From Dehalococcoidia bacterium (GTDB lineage: Bacteria > Chloroflexota > Dehalococcoidia > Dehalococcoidales > JAUXAP01), in assembly GCA_030619865.1 (NCBI GenBank), contig JAUXAP010000008.1, positions 1-45,058 of the forward strand: 45,058 nt of DNA. Reading direction: 5' to 3'. This document shows, one piece after another, positions 27,268 through 37,369 of this stretch. Each line of letters starts with the position of its first letter. Position 1 is the first letter of the stretch. The translations under genes were made by a program, and so were the position numbers. Under the pieces are notes generated by a model that ran no database searches, was not told the DNA's origin, and was given only the letters and a program-made list of their open reading frames with translations.

Positions 27268-27555
27268 CTAGGATAAAACCAAAGCTAACACGACGAGAAT
27301 AACCAGAAGTATCCCGGCCAGAATACCAATTGTCCGCAACTCAATAGCTATGTAGGGATACTGAACAATGGCTGGTTTTATCACCGGGGGTGGTGTACTC
27401 ACCGAAGGTGCTGACACACTAGGACGGGAAGGGGGTTTAGGAGTTTCAGTAACCACTTGCGGTTGGGCAGCTACAGTGGGAAAACGCTGCCTCTCCCTTC
27501 TTCTCTTACTTCGAGACGAACGCTTCCCTTTACCGTGCCGTGATTTACCAGGCAT
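27268..27555 (-). CDS. Small basic/proline-rich protein with C-terminal TM helix
   Basis: K/R/S-rich N-terminus, P/S/V-rich middle, IGILAGILLVILVVLALVLS C-terminus. Confidence 0.6.
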   Translation of the reverse strand: MPGKSRHGKGKRSSRSKRRRERQRFPTVAAQPQVVTETPKPPSRPSVSAPSVSTPPPVIKPAIVQYPYIAIELRTIGILAGILLVILVVLALVLS

Positions 27556-27600
27556 ATTAAAACCTCCCTACGGAAGCTTCTCAATCAAACTTCACTCAGG

Positions 27601-28512
27601 CTACTTAGCCCTGGGATGAGATTTCTCATAAGCGCGTCGGATATGTTCTGTAGTAAGATGAGTGTAAACTTGTGTAGTTGAGATGTTGGCGTGCCCCAGT
27701 AATTCCTGGACTGACCTCAGGTCAGCCCCACCATTCAACATATGAGTAGCAAAGCTATGCCTCAGAGTATGTGGGGTAATCTCAGCTCCTAGCCCGGTTG
27801 ATTTAGCGTATCCCTTTATTATTTGCCAAAGTCCCTGCCTTGTCAGCCTCTCGCCCCGCGCATTAAGGAACAGAGCCTGCTCAGTATCAGCACGTGCCAG
27901 GCGAGGACGACCTTCTTGCAAGTATTCCTTTATGGTCAGAACGGCTCGAGGAGCAATGGGAATAATCCGTTCTTTATGCCCTTTACCAAAGCAGCGCACA
28001 TCACCACTATCTATGTTTACATCACCCAAGTTTAAAGATACCAACTCACTCACCCTCATGCCGCTGGCATATAATAACTCAAGCATTGCCCTATCCCTCT
28101 TTGCTTCTGGAGTAGACAGCTTGGCCGGTTGCTCCAGCAAAAGCATAGCCTGACTGACTGAAATAGGTTTAGGTAATGACTTTCCCATCTTAGGCGAACC
28201 TATATTCTGCATTGGGTCGTCCTTAATATTACCTTCAGCTACCATAAACTTAAAGAAGGACTTGGCAGCAGCTACCTTGCGGGCTTTCGTGGTAGCAACA
28301 TAGCCCCTCTCATTAAGATTAAGTAGATAGCTCAGCATCCCCTGTCGGCTAAAATCAGCCCACGATGGAGCAAGACTACGCTTGGCAGCCTCTTCTTCAA
28401 TAAAGCTAGCTAATTGATAAAGGTCATTACGGTAAGCAACTACTGTATTTTCAGAAAAGCCCTTTTCCACAGCCAGATAACTTAGAAAGCTATCAATATC
28501 CTCTTTCACCAT
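27601..28512 (-). CDS. XerC/XerD-like tyrosine recombinase
   Basis: YASGMRVSELVSLNLGDV; HTLRHSFATHMLNGGADLRSVQELLGHANISTTQVYTHLT. Confidence 0.94.
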   Translation of the reverse strand: MVKEDIDSFLSYLAVEKGFSENTVVAYRNDLYQLASFIEEEAAKRSLAPSWADFSRQGMLSYLLNLNERGYVATTKARKVAAAKSFFKFMVAEGNIKDDPMQNIGSPKMGKSLPKPISVSQAMLLLEQPAKLSTPEAKRDRAMLELLYASGMRVSELVSLNLGDVNIDSGDVRCFGKGHKERIIPIAPRAVLTIKEYLQEGRPRLARADTEQALFLNARGERLTRQGLWQIIKGYAKSTGLGAEITPHTLRHSFATHMLNGGADLRSVQELLGHANISTTQVYTHLTTEHIRRAYEKSHPRAK

Positions 28513-28624
28513 ACCTCCTGACTACTAAATAATATAATAACCCTGCCCCTTCATCCTTTCCCTAGTAAACAACCATTAGGGTAACTTGTTATATTTTAAC
28601 ATAACTAATAAATTAGCAAAAGGC

Positions 28625-30262
28625 TTACTCATATTTGGAAAAGGCTAGCTCCTCTCGGGTGATAATTTCAACAAGTGCTGGCTGCCCCGCATCTACCGCT
28701 TTCTTCGCTCTTTGGAGCGCTGGAATAATATCATGTGGCTGTTTCACCTTTTCGGCATAGCCTCCGAGTCCTTCAGCAACTTTGGCGTAGTCTCCAGAAA
28801 GACGATTGAGATTATAGCGTTCAGAAGCTATCGGATACCTTTCCCTATATCCCCCAAGGCAAGAGTTATTTAAAAGGATGGTCATAATAGGGATTCTCTC
28901 CCTAACCGCTGTCTCAAAATCCATGCCTACCATTCCAAAAGCAGCATCACCCATAACGTTAACCACTGTTTTATCTGACCTGGCTAGCTTGGCGCCCATG
29001 GCAAAGCCCAGTCCTGCACCCAGCGTAGTCGTTTTACCCCAACCGATATAGCCCCCCGGTATAATACATTCGTAGAAAGGAACCATCTGGTCTCGCGGGT
29101 TCCCAGAGTCATGGGTTATGATTGTTTCCTTCCTATCTAATACCTGCATAATGTCCCAGATTACCCGATAGGGGTTAATAGGAACCTCATTAGAGGTAAG
29201 CTTTGGCATCCACTCCTTCAACCATTCGACTTTGACCGCCTTAATCTCTTTGGCAACTGCAACTTTTCCTTTTCTACTTTCGGAACCGATTTGTTCTTTG
29301 ACTTCATCGATAAGTTGCCCCAGAACTAGCTTGGCATCTCCTATAATGGCGTGCTCTATAGAGTAGTCTTTGTTTATATCACGTTCATCTACAGTTGACT
29401 GCATAATGACTTTGCCAGCAGGAATAGGAGTTGTGAACATCTCCTTTGTGCAGCTGGAACCAATGGCAAATACTAGGTCAGCCTTCTTTAGAAAGTGCAT
29501 CACCATTTTGGGGCGGGTTAGTCCACCAGTTCCAAGAGATAACGGATGATTCTCAGGAAAAGCACTCTTACCTTGCATTGTCGTGAATACTGGAATCTGA
29601 AGCAACTCAGCCAATTCACGTAGCTCATCCCAGGCGCTGGCGTAAAGAACTCCATTTCCGGCACGGATGACTGGATTCTTGGCTGTTATCAGAGCCTTAG
29701 CTACTTTCTTCACATCGCTGGGGTCTCCTGCAGTCTTAACGGTTTTTACCGGCTTGTACTGAAACGTGGTATCGTCAAATTCTTCCTGTAATACATCCAG
29801 CGGAAACTCAAGCATTACCGGGCCCGGCCGCCCCATTCTAAGGTAACTAAAGGCGCGTCTCATCATCTCTGGCACCCGATCCGCAAAGTTGACCATATCC
29901 ACCCACTTGGTTATTTCCTGGTAGTTTTTCACCGCCATGAAATTTGGAGGTGTTAATTGATGCCGCCAAAATCCACCGGGTAATACTAGAATCGGTACAG
30001 AGTCAGCAAAGGCTTGGGCTACACCTGAAAAAGCATTTTCAGCTCCTGGCCCATGCTGGACTATGCAGACACCCGTGCGTTTACCATTTGAAGTTCGGGT
30101 AAAACCGTCGGCAATGTTCACCGCTACCCGCTCTGTCCTGGCTTTTATGAATCTGACGCTTTCTTCGGCTAATGCTTCTATTATAGGGTTGTGCGGGAAA
30201 CCGGTGGCAAACTCTACCCCTTCCATTTTTAGGATTTTGGCTACGGCAGTTTTACCCTTCAT
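28625..30262 (-). CDS. Thiamine pyrophosphate-requiring enzyme (acetolactate synthase-like)
   Basis: KILKMEGVEFATGFPHNPIIEAL; CIVQHGPGAENAFSGVAQAFADSVPIL; GDAAFGMVGMDFETAVRERIPIMTILLNN. Confidence 0.9.
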   Translation of the reverse strand: MKGKTAVAKILKMEGVEFATGFPHNPIIEALAEESVRFIKARTERVAVNIADGFTRTSNGKRTGVCIVQHGPGAENAFSGVAQAFADSVPILVLPGGFWRHQLTPPNFMAVKNYQEITKWVDMVNFADRVPEMMRRAFSYLRMGRPGPVMLEFPLDVLQEEFDDTTFQYKPVKTVKTAGDPSDVKKVAKALITAKNPVIRAGNGVLYASAWDELRELAELLQIPVFTTMQGKSAFPENHPLSLGTGGLTRPKMVMHFLKKADLVFAIGSSCTKEMFTTPIPAGKVIMQSTVDERDINKDYSIEHAIIGDAKLVLGQLIDEVKEQIGSESRKGKVAVAKEIKAVKVEWLKEWMPKLTSNEVPINPYRVIWDIMQVLDRKETIITHDSGNPRDQMVPFYECIIPGGYIGWGKTTTLGAGLGFAMGAKLARSDKTVVNVMGDAAFGMVGMDFETAVRERIPIMTILLNNSCLGGYRERYPIASERYNLNRLSGDYAKVAEGLGGYAEKVKQPHDIIPALQRAKKAVDAGQPALVEIITREELAFSKYE

Positions 30263-31458
30263 TTGGTTTCTGCCTTCTTTGTCAGGGTTTGGATGGCTGC
30301 TTTCACCCCTGCGCCTGGCTCCACTGGGTAGCTTTCTGCAGCCAGCACTTCCTCTAGAGCAGATAAGAAGAGTAGCACGTTCTCTCCAGTGGATGAATGT
30401 CCCATAAGCCCAATACGCCAGATGCGTCCTTTCAACGGCCCCAAACCCCCACCGATCTCAATGCCAAACTCGTTGAGAAGTTTCTGCCTCACTCGCAAGT
30501 CATCGACGCCTGATGGTATACGTACTGATGTCAGTGTGCTTAACCGATGACCTTCCTGAGCGTGCAGTGTTAATCCCATAGCTTCAATCCCGGCTTTGAG
30601 AGCTGAGCCATGCCTGAGGTGACGCTGCCAGCGGGCTTCCAGCCCCTCCTCCGCGATTAGGACGAGAGCTTCGTGTAGGGCATATATCATGCATATAGGA
30701 GCCGTATGGTGATAAAACCTTCCCTCGGACCAGTAGGAGGAGAGCAGCGAGAGGTCGAGATACCAACTCTGTACCTTACGGGTGCGTGCCTCTACCGCCT
30801 CCATGGCTTTTTGATTAGCTGTAAAGGGGGCAAGACCTGGGGGACAGCTTATACATTTCTGCGTGCCACTGTAGCAAATGTCAATGCCCCAGTCATCCAC
30901 AGCCACCTCCTCTCCACCTAGGGATGTAACGGTGTCCACTAAGAGAAGGGCTTCATATTGCTTGGCTAGCTGGGAAGCCTCGGTGAGGGGCTGGAGGATA
31001 CCCGTAGAGGTTTCGGCGTGAACCAATGCCAAGAGTTTCACCCGTTTCTGAGCTTTCAAGGCAGCTTCAATGGTTTCAGGTTCAACGATTCTGCCCCACT
31101 CTGCAGTCACTTGGATCACTTCAGCACCACATCTTAGCGCATTATCTACCATCCGTTCTCCGAAAAGACCGTTGACTCCTATGACAGCAACATCCCCTGG
31201 TTCTAAGAAGTTACAAAGGCCGGCTTCCATTCCAGCTGACCCTGTACCAGAGATGGGAAAGGTAAGCCTATTCTCCGTCTGAAAGAGAGTGCGAAGGAGT
31301 TTCACGGTATCATCCATTATATTAAAAAAGTACGGGTCTAGGTGTCCCACCATTGGTGCCAGCATAGCCTGCTGGACACGAGGGGAAATATTACTGGGTC
31401 CAGGACCCAAGAGAATCCGGTATGGCGGATTTAGGTATTGGTATGAAGGATCAGACAT
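30259..31458 (-). CDS. Class V aminotransferase (serine-glyoxylate/alanine-glyoxylate aminotransferase-like)
   Basis: LLGPGPSNISPRVQQAML; SGTGSAGMEAGLCNFLEPGD; HAETSTGILQPL; YSGTQKCISCPPGLAP. Confidence 0.92.
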   Translation of the reverse strand: MSDPSYQYLNPPYRILLGPGPSNISPRVQQAMLAPMVGHLDPYFFNIMDDTVKLLRTLFQTENRLTFPISGTGSAGMEAGLCNFLEPGDVAVIGVNGLFGERMVDNALRCGAEVIQVTAEWGRIVEPETIEAALKAQKRVKLLALVHAETSTGILQPLTEASQLAKQYEALLLVDTVTSLGGEEVAVDDWGIDICYSGTQKCISCPPGLAPFTANQKAMEAVEARTRKVQSWYLDLSLLSSYWSEGRFYHHTAPICMIYALHEALVLIAEEGLEARWQRHLRHGSALKAGIEAMGLTLHAQEGHRLSTLTSVRIPSGVDDLRVRQKLLNEFGIEIGGGLGPLKGRIWRIGLMGHSSTGENVLLFLSALEEVLAAESYPVEPGAGVKAAIQTLTKKAETK

Positions 31459-31715
31459 AAAGAACCACCCCCTTTTCTACTATTATAGGCATATAGGCAT
31501 CTTTGAAGTGATGATGATGCATATTCTAAATAGCCTGGATACCTTTGTCAATCACTTTCATTTATGTCTCTCATGCTTACATGGAAGAAATCTGCAGATA
31601 TATAGCCAAAGTGGATTGCAAACTCTGCTCAGCAGTAGTATACTGTGAGCGTAGTATAAGAGACGGTTCTTCGCAAAAATAACTCGAATATTCGGCTTTC
31701 AGGAGAGAGGTGTTA

Positions 31716-32621
31716 ATGCTACTACCTGAAGAAGGCAAGGCTCAATCAACAACCTCGGCAGATAGTATGAAAACCGAGGTTTTTTCATTATCAACAGCCA
31801 AAGCTAAATCTCTGTCTATTGAAGAAATGAAGGCGATAGCCAAGAGACTGCGCCGCTACATTATTTCTATGACAGGGAAGGCAGGTAGTGGCCACCCCGG
31901 TGGTTCCCTGTCAGCAGTAGAGATTGTTACCGCTCTTTATTTCAGGATACTGCGACATAAGCCAGCAGAACCCCAGTGGGCAGATAGGGATAGGTTTATC
32001 CTGAGCAAAGGACATGCTGCGCCTCTGCTCTATGCTGCCCTAGCCGAGTGTGGCTATTTCCCGATAGATGAATTACTCACGCTAAGACAACTAGACAGTT
32101 GTCTCCAGGGTCACACCGATTGCACAGTTACCCCAGGGGTGGAGATGTCAGCCGGCGCTCTGGGGCAGGGACTATCCTTTGCCATTGGTGTCACTCTAGC
32201 CGGTCGTCTCAACTCACAGAAGTACAGGGTATATGTGCTACTGGGGGACGGCGAGTGTGATGAGGGACAGGTATGGGAAGCGGCTATGGCCGCCGCTCAC
32301 TTTAAGGTGGACAACCTGGTGGCTATCGTGGATAACAACGGACAGCAGATTGATGGTTGGAATCGTGATGTAATGAACCTTGACCCCTTTAATAAGAAAT
32401 GGCAAGCCTTCGGCTGGCAGGTTATTGAAGTCGATGGTCATGACCTCACCCAACTTATTGATGCTTTTGAGCAGGCAAAGCAAGTTAAAGGGAAACCAAC
32501 CGTCATCATTGCCCACACCATTAAGGGCAAAGGGGTCAGCTTTATGGAAAATAACCCCGATTTTCACGGCAAAGCACCCAATGCTGAGCAAGTAGAGATA
32601 GCACTAAAGGAGCTGGAGTAG
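31716..32621 (+). CDS. Transketolase, N-terminal subunit
   Basis: GKAGSGHPGGSLSAVEIVTALYF; SKGHAAPLLYAALAECGYF; LGDGECDEGQVWEAAMAAAHF. Exact start uncertain. Confidence 0.93.
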   Translation: MLLPEEGKAQSTTSADSMKTEVFSLSTAKAKSLSIEEMKAIAKRLRRYIISMTGKAGSGHPGGSLSAVEIVTALYFRILRHKPAEPQWADRDRFILSKGHAAPLLYAALAECGYFPIDELLTLRQLDSCLQGHTDCTVTPGVEMSAGALGQGLSFAIGVTLAGRLNSQKYRVYVLLGDGECDEGQVWEAAMAAAHFKVDNLVAIVDNNGQQIDGWNRDVMNLDPFNKKWQAFGWQVIEVDGHDLTQLIDAFEQAKQVKGKPTVIIAHTIKGKGVSFMENNPDFHGKAPNAEQVEIALKELE

Positions 32622-32623
32622 AA

Positions 32624-33568
32624 ATGCCCAAGGAAGCTTCTACAAGGGAAGCTTATGGCAAGACCCTGGTTGAACTAGGTAGGGAGAATCCAGATATTGT
32701 GGTGCTGGATGCTGACCTGTCCCGGTCAACTATGACCCATTTTTTTGCCAGTGAGTTCCCTAATCGCTTCTTTGACTGTGGTATCGCTGAGCAAAATATG
32801 GTAAGTATTGCCGCTGGACTGGCAGCCTCCGGCAAAATACCATTTGCCAGCACCTTCGCCGTTTTCCTCCCCGGCCGTTGCTTTGACCAGGTTCGTATGT
32901 CTATTGCTCAACCCGGATTCAATGTTAAGCTAGTTGCCACTCACGGTGGCATCAGTATTGGTGAGGACGGTACCTCACACCAAGCTGTTGAAGACCTAGC
33001 TCTAATTGGCTCCCTGCCCGGTTTTACAGTGATTGTCCCCGCTGATGCTATTGAAACTGTCCAAGCAGTAAAGGTAGCTGCGGCTAACTATGGGCCCTTT
33101 TACATCAGGCTGTGCCGTCCCAAAATACCTTTGGTCTATAATGAGAGCTACCGCTTCAACCTGGGTAAGGCAGTAAGTATGAGGCAAGGCAAGGATGCCA
33201 CTATTATAGCTATTGGTCTCATGGTAGCAGCCGCTCTCGAAGCTGCTGACAACCTGAAGCAAGAAGGTATTGACTGCAGCGTACTGAACATGTCTACCCT
33301 AAAGCCCATTGATAAGGCAGCCATTATTAAAGCAGCAACTGACACCGGAGCCATAGTTACCGCTGAAGAACATCTGGCGCACGGCGGACTGGGCAGTGAG
33401 GTAGCCCAAGTAGTAGCTAGGCATCATTCGGTGCCTATGGAGTTTGTGGCTATTAAGGACACCTACGCTAAATCCGGTAAACCTGCTGAGCTTCTACAAA
33501 GGTATGGACTCACCGCTAAAGACATTGAGCAGGCAGTGAGGTCAGTAGTAAAGAAAAAGGTGAGTTAG
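32624..33568 (+). CDS. Transketolase, C-terminal subunit
   Basis: VVLDADLSRSTMTHFFASEFPNRFFDCGIAEQNMVSIAAGLA; ATHGGISIGEDGTSHQAVEDLALIG. Confidence 0.93.
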   Translation: MPKEASTREAYGKTLVELGRENPDIVVLDADLSRSTMTHFFASEFPNRFFDCGIAEQNMVSIAAGLAASGKIPFASTFAVFLPGRCFDQVRMSIAQPGFNVKLVATHGGISIGEDGTSHQAVEDLALIGSLPGFTVIVPADAIETVQAVKVAAANYGPFYIRLCRPKIPLVYNESYRFNLGKAVSMRQGKDATIIAIGLMVAAALEAADNLKQEGIDCSVLNMSTLKPIDKAAIIKAATDTGAIVTAEEHLAHGGLGSEVAQVVARHHSVPMEFVAIKDTYAKSGKPAELLQRYGLTAKDIEQAVRSVVKKKVS

Positions 33569-33636
33569 ATACCACAGGGGAATGAGAAACACAGCCTAAC
33601 ACACAACGAGCCGGTTAACATCCTCTGGAATAGAAT

Positions 33637-34212
33637 TCAAGGATTACTCACCTCGACACGTGCGCTACGCCTAGTCCTGAGGAAATGAGTAAAACCTACC
33701 AGGCAAGGCAGCCCCATACTGTAGGCCACAAACACTCCGGGAACTCCCAGCCACCAGCACACCAGCGGTAGCGGGATAAACAGAACGCAACTAGCTAGAG
33801 TTACATTCTTCTTGATTAAGAGAGTGGCTAACGCTGGTCCAGCCAAGATTAGCATTGGCTGAGTGATTAAGGCTAGCAGCACACCAATAGTAGTTGCCTC
33901 CCCTCGGCCACCCCTGAAACCACTAAAGATTGGCCAATTATGACCGACAACCGCAGCTACGCCGGTAAGCAGGAGAGCTGCCTGAGGCAAACTGGCTAAC
34001 TGAGCAATAAAAATCGCCAGCACCCCTTTACCAGCATCAATGAAAAATATGCTTATCCCAGCTTTAGCCCCTAGCTCATGAAAAGCATTACGGGCACCCA
34101 TATTGCCATCACCCATTTGCCGAATATCTCCGCCCTTAAGCCAACGCCCGGCAATATAAGCGGTGGGAATAGCGCCAAGAAAGTAACCCAATAATACTAT
34201 CAGCCAGGACAT
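33637..34212 (-). CDS. plsY: Glycerol-3-phosphate acyltransferase PlsY
   Basis: YFLGAIPTAYIAGRWLKGGDIRQMGDGNMGARNAF; GHNWPIFSGFRGGRGEATTIGVLL. Start set at MSWLIV; upstream ORF extension is tRNA sequence. Confidence 0.93.
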   Translation of the reverse strand: MSWLIVLLGYFLGAIPTAYIAGRWLKGGDIRQMGDGNMGARNAFHELGAKAGISIFFIDAGKGVLAIFIAQLASLPQAALLLTGVAAVVGHNWPIFSGFRGGRGEATTIGVLLALITQPMLILAGPALATLLIKKNVTLASCVLFIPLPLVCWWLGVPGVFVAYSMGLPCLVGFTHFLRTRRSARVEVSNP

Positions 34213-34226
34213 ATTTATCCTCCCCT

Positions 34227-34311
34227 TGGTGCCGGGAGTGGGACTCGAACCCACAAGGATTGCTCCGGCGGATTTTAAGTCCGCTGCGTCTGCCTATTCC
34301 GCCACCCCGGC
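34227..34311 (-). tRNA. tRNA-Leu (TAA), CCA encoded
   Basis: Reverse complement GCCGGGGTGGCGGAATAGGCAGACGCAGCGGACTTAAAATCCGC...GTGGGTTCGAGTCCCACTCCCGGCACCA with variable arm. Confidence 0.95.
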
Positions 34312-34460
34312 CTTGAAGTTATTGTAGATGTTAGCGGTATGAGCGTCAAGCTTTTTGCTAGTCTTTGTGCCTGCTAATTCAGGGGCTCTTGACAAATACA
34401 GCCTTGTCAGCTAAATTATCAACACCCGAGTTATGTCAACATTGCTAACAGGAGTTTGCC

Positions 34461-35252
34461 ATGGTTGAATATATGATAAAGTTCTTTGTTTCTGGGTTCG
34501 TTTACCCCGGTATTTTGTGGAACCAGGTACTCTTGGGGATTGGCTTAGGTGTAGTTTTCGGTGCCATCTGGTTTGCTCCCTACTGGACACCAATCCTTAA
34601 AAAACCATGGGCATGGGCAGTCCTCGCTGGCAGTGCCATTTTAGCCTGGACAGCGGCTGCCTTTATTCAAATACCACTGCAAATCTTGACTGGCCAAGCA
34701 TTAAACCACTTCTGGAGCCAGGAAGTTTTGACACGCTGGATTCTGCTTGCGGGAATACCACAAATTCTCCTCAGCGGACTGGTTCAAGAGGGGGCAAAGC
34801 TAGTCCCAATAGTTGCCTGCTGGTGGCGCAGTGGCCGGAATATCGACCCTAAACTGGGATTGGCTATTGGGGCTGTGGCCGGGTTAGGCTTTGGTGTTTT
34901 TGAGGCGGTTTGGGCGCATAATACCGTTTTTACCGCTGGCTGGAGTTGGGAAGCAGTGCAAACCAGCGGTTTAGTGGCACTGACTCCATTTTGGGAGAGG
35001 TTTTCCACTGTGGCCTTGCATATCGCGCTTAGTGCACTAGCCGGGTATGGTCTAGCCAAGGGCTGGGGTTGGCAGTCTTACCTAATAGTCTCGTTTCTCC
35101 ATGGCCTGACGAATTATGGGGCTGTTCTGCTCGCAGCTCAGGTTTTTACTATCGTTCCGCTAGAAATTTATGTCTCTGTGATTGCGGTATCAGTAACCGG
35201 TGTCGCCCTCTGGCTTCGCTGGAGAAAATCAGAGGCTGTCACTCAAGAATAG
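34461..35252 (+). CDS. Polytopic membrane protein, PrsW/YhfC-like candidate
   Basis: Many TM segments; LVQEGAKLVP, GFGVFEAVWAHN, HIALSALAGYGLAKGW and SFLHGLTNYG resemble intramembrane metalloprotease-type motifs. Confidence 0.6.
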   Translation: MVEYMIKFFVSGFVYPGILWNQVLLGIGLGVVFGAIWFAPYWTPILKKPWAWAVLAGSAILAWTAAAFIQIPLQILTGQALNHFWSQEVLTRWILLAGIPQILLSGLVQEGAKLVPIVACWWRSGRNIDPKLGLAIGAVAGLGFGVFEAVWAHNTVFTAGWSWEAVQTSGLVALTPFWERFSTVALHIALSALAGYGLAKGWGWQSYLIVSFLHGLTNYGAVLLAAQVFTIVPLEIYVSVIAVSVTGVALWLRWRKSEAVTQE

Positions 35253-35269
35253 TGTATCTTCTGGAGAAA

Positions 35270-35298
35270 TAGAAAGAAACCCCCATCTCGGTAGGGGT
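35270..35298 (-). terminator. Probable terminator downstream of tRNA-Cys
   Basis: Minus strand ACCCCTACCGAGATGGGGGT followed by TTCTTTCT. Confidence 0.5.
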
Positions 35299-35313
35299 CT
35301 CCTGAAATACAAC

Positions 35314-35389
35314 TGGAGGCGACGACCGGATTCGAACCGGTGAATAGCGGTTTTGCAGACCGCCGCCTTATCCACTTGGCTACGTCGCC
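35314..35389 (-). tRNA. tRNA-Cys (GCA), CCA encoded
   Basis: Reverse complement GGCGACGTAGCCAAGTGGATAAGGCGGCGGTCTGCAAAACCGCTATTCACCGGTTCGAATCCGGTCGTCGCCTCCA. Confidence 0.95.
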
Positions 35390-35541
35390 CCAAAAACCTG
35401 CTTTTATCCTATCCTGTGCCCTATTATAACATAGCGGTAACTGACCTGAAAAGATGAGCCACTAGCCGTAAGAGAACGCTCCCTTATTCATGTTGTTGAC
35501 AAAGTCAGGTGTACAGACTAGGATTTTTGAAGTCGTGCTAG

Positions 35542-36465
35542 ATGGAGACAAAGGTGACAGGAAAAATAGACGATAAGAAAGCAACCCCACTTCTAACTCA
35601 AACCAGAAGACGGCTGCGCCAATTTAACCTTCGGGCAAGAAAGGGACTGGGGCAGCACTTCCTTATTGATGAAGAAGTGCTCAAGCTTATTATTTCAGCA
35701 GCCGAACTTACTACTACCGATATTATTATGGAAATAGGACCCGGTCTTGGCATGCTGACCAAGGAGCTAGCCAAGCAGGCCGGCTGGGTGATTACTGTTG
35801 AGCTAGACAGTAAACTGGTTGCCATTTTAAAACAAACCCTAGCTTCTTTCAGTAATGTTGCCATCATCAATAAGGATATACTTGAAATTGACCCGGCAAC
35901 TTTACTCAGAGAGCAGAAGGCAAGATTTCCCGCGGTAATAGATAGTCCTTTTAACTACAAGGTAGTAGCTAACCTCCCCTATTATATTACCTCCCCCATC
36001 CTGCGCCATTTCCTTGAGGCTTCGGTTAAGCCTCAAATTATGGTAATAATGGTGCAAAAGGAGGTAGCTGAGGCTATTGTGGCTGAGCCTGGTCAGATGA
36101 GTGTGCTGAGTATTAGTGTGCAATTTTACGGGAAACCAATGATTATCAGCTATGTACCAGCTCAATGTTTCTATCCAGCACCAGAGGTTGACTCGGCTAT
36201 ACTACGAGTTGAGCTATATTCCCAGCCAGCAGTGGCGGTAACAGATGCAACGAGCTTTTTCGAGCTGGTGCGGGCTGGTTTTAGTGCTTCCCGCAAGCAG
36301 ATAGGTAATTCCCTAGCCCAAGGCCTGAGACTACCAAAGGGTGAGGTTTTACCCTTATTGGAAAAAGCAGGGATAGTACCGCAGCGGCGAGCTGAAGCCT
36401 TAACCCTTGACGAGTGGGCACAACTATGGCAAGTATTTACCCGGGCTGGTGAATCGACATGCTGA
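35542..36465 (+). CDS. rsmA: 16S rRNA adenine dimethyltransferase
   Basis: ARKGLGQHFLIDEEVL; MEIGPGLGMLTKELAK; VVANLPYYITSPILRHFLE. Confidence 0.95.
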   Translation: METKVTGKIDDKKATPLLTQTRRRLRQFNLRARKGLGQHFLIDEEVLKLIISAAELTTTDIIMEIGPGLGMLTKELAKQAGWVITVELDSKLVAILKQTLASFSNVAIINKDILEIDPATLLREQKARFPAVIDSPFNYKVVANLPYYITSPILRHFLEASVKPQIMVIMVQKEVAEAIVAEPGQMSVLSISVQFYGKPMIISYVPAQCFYPAPEVDSAILRVELYSQPAVAVTDATSFFELVRAGFSASRKQIGNSLAQGLRLPKGEVLPLLEKAGIVPQRRAEALTLDEWAQLWQVFTRAGESTC

Positions 36466-37325
36466 CCATTCAAGCACCAGCCAAGTTAAACTTGACCCTT
36501 GAGGTTCTGGCTAAACGCCAGGATGGCTTTCATGAAATCCGCAGTGTTATCCAGACCATAAATCTATGTGATAGCCTCCGTTTCCAGTTGAGCCAGAATA
36601 TTGAGTATAAGTGTGATGCGCTGAACTGGATTTCAGAAGAAAGCTTGGTATCCAAGGCAACTGGCTTACTTCAAGGCGTTACTGGATGCACGAAAGGGGC
36701 AGTAATAGAAGTCAGCAAGCGTATCCCTCTGGTGTCGGGATTGGGCGGAGATAGCAGCGATGCTGCCGCTACTTTACGTGGGCTTAATAAGCTCTGGGGA
36801 TTGAGTTTATCACGAAGAGAATTGCTTAAACTAGCCCCGCAGTTAGGTTCGGATGTAGCCTTCTTTCTTTATGGAGGCACAGCTCTCGTCAAGGGTAAGG
36901 GTGAAATGGTAATTCCTTTGCCCCCGTTACCTCAAATGTGGGTTGTTCTAGTAGTTCCACATACACCCAGGCTGCCAAGAAAGACAGAACAACTTTATGC
37001 CAGTCTTAAAGCCAGCCACTATACTCAGGGGCAGATTACAGAGAGGCTGGTAGAAAGGTTAAGAGAAAGTGGAGAATTTACCCCTTCTCTCCTGTTCAAC
37101 ACATTTGAGAACGTAGCCTTTGCCACATTCCCTGAGCTAAGTGTTTACCGGGAGTATATGATGAAAGCCGGTGCCACTGATGTTCACCTGGCCGGGTCGG
37201 GACCAACCTTATTTACTCCGGTAAAGGGCAAAACTCAGGCTGAGGAGCTGTATTTGCGTCTTCAACAACAAGGACTGGAAACCTATCTAACCGAGACTTT
37301 AGCCACGATAGAAAAGATAGAATGA
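36459..37325 (+). CDS. ispE: 4-diphosphocytidyl-2-C-methyl-D-erythritol kinase
   Basis: APAKLNLTLEVLAKRQDGFHEIRSVIQTI; KRIPLVSGLGGDSSDAAATLRGLN; HLAGSGPTLFT. Confidence 0.95.
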   Translation: MLTIQAPAKLNLTLEVLAKRQDGFHEIRSVIQTINLCDSLRFQLSQNIEYKCDALNWISEESLVSKATGLLQGVTGCTKGAVIEVSKRIPLVSGLGGDSSDAAATLRGLNKLWGLSLSRRELLKLAPQLGSDVAFFLYGGTALVKGKGEMVIPLPPLPQMWVVLVVPHTPRLPRKTEQLYASLKASHYTQGQITERLVERLRESGEFTPSLLFNTFENVAFATFPELSVYREYMMKAGATDVHLAGSGPTLFTPVKGKTQAEELYLRLQQQGLETYLTETLATIEKIE

Positions 37326-37369
37326 ATAATCTATAATCATAAGATAAAACTTAGTAGAGGAGGCATCAA

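Noticed and set aside
27601-28512. XerC/D-like recombinase as the dedicated integrase of the tRNA-tail cassettes
   Set aside because: It lies in a housekeeping neighbourhood 19 kb away and looks like chromosomal Xer. Action in trans is possible but unsupported by sequence.
31716-33568. Frameshifted transketolase pseudogene
   Set aside because: Two-subunit (split) transketolases are an established arrangement and both ORFs have intact motifs and their own starts.
34213-34254. N-terminal extension of the plsY ORF (MGSSPTPGTKGRI)
   Set aside because: Derived from the tRNA-Leu 3' end; the MSWLIV start is better supported.
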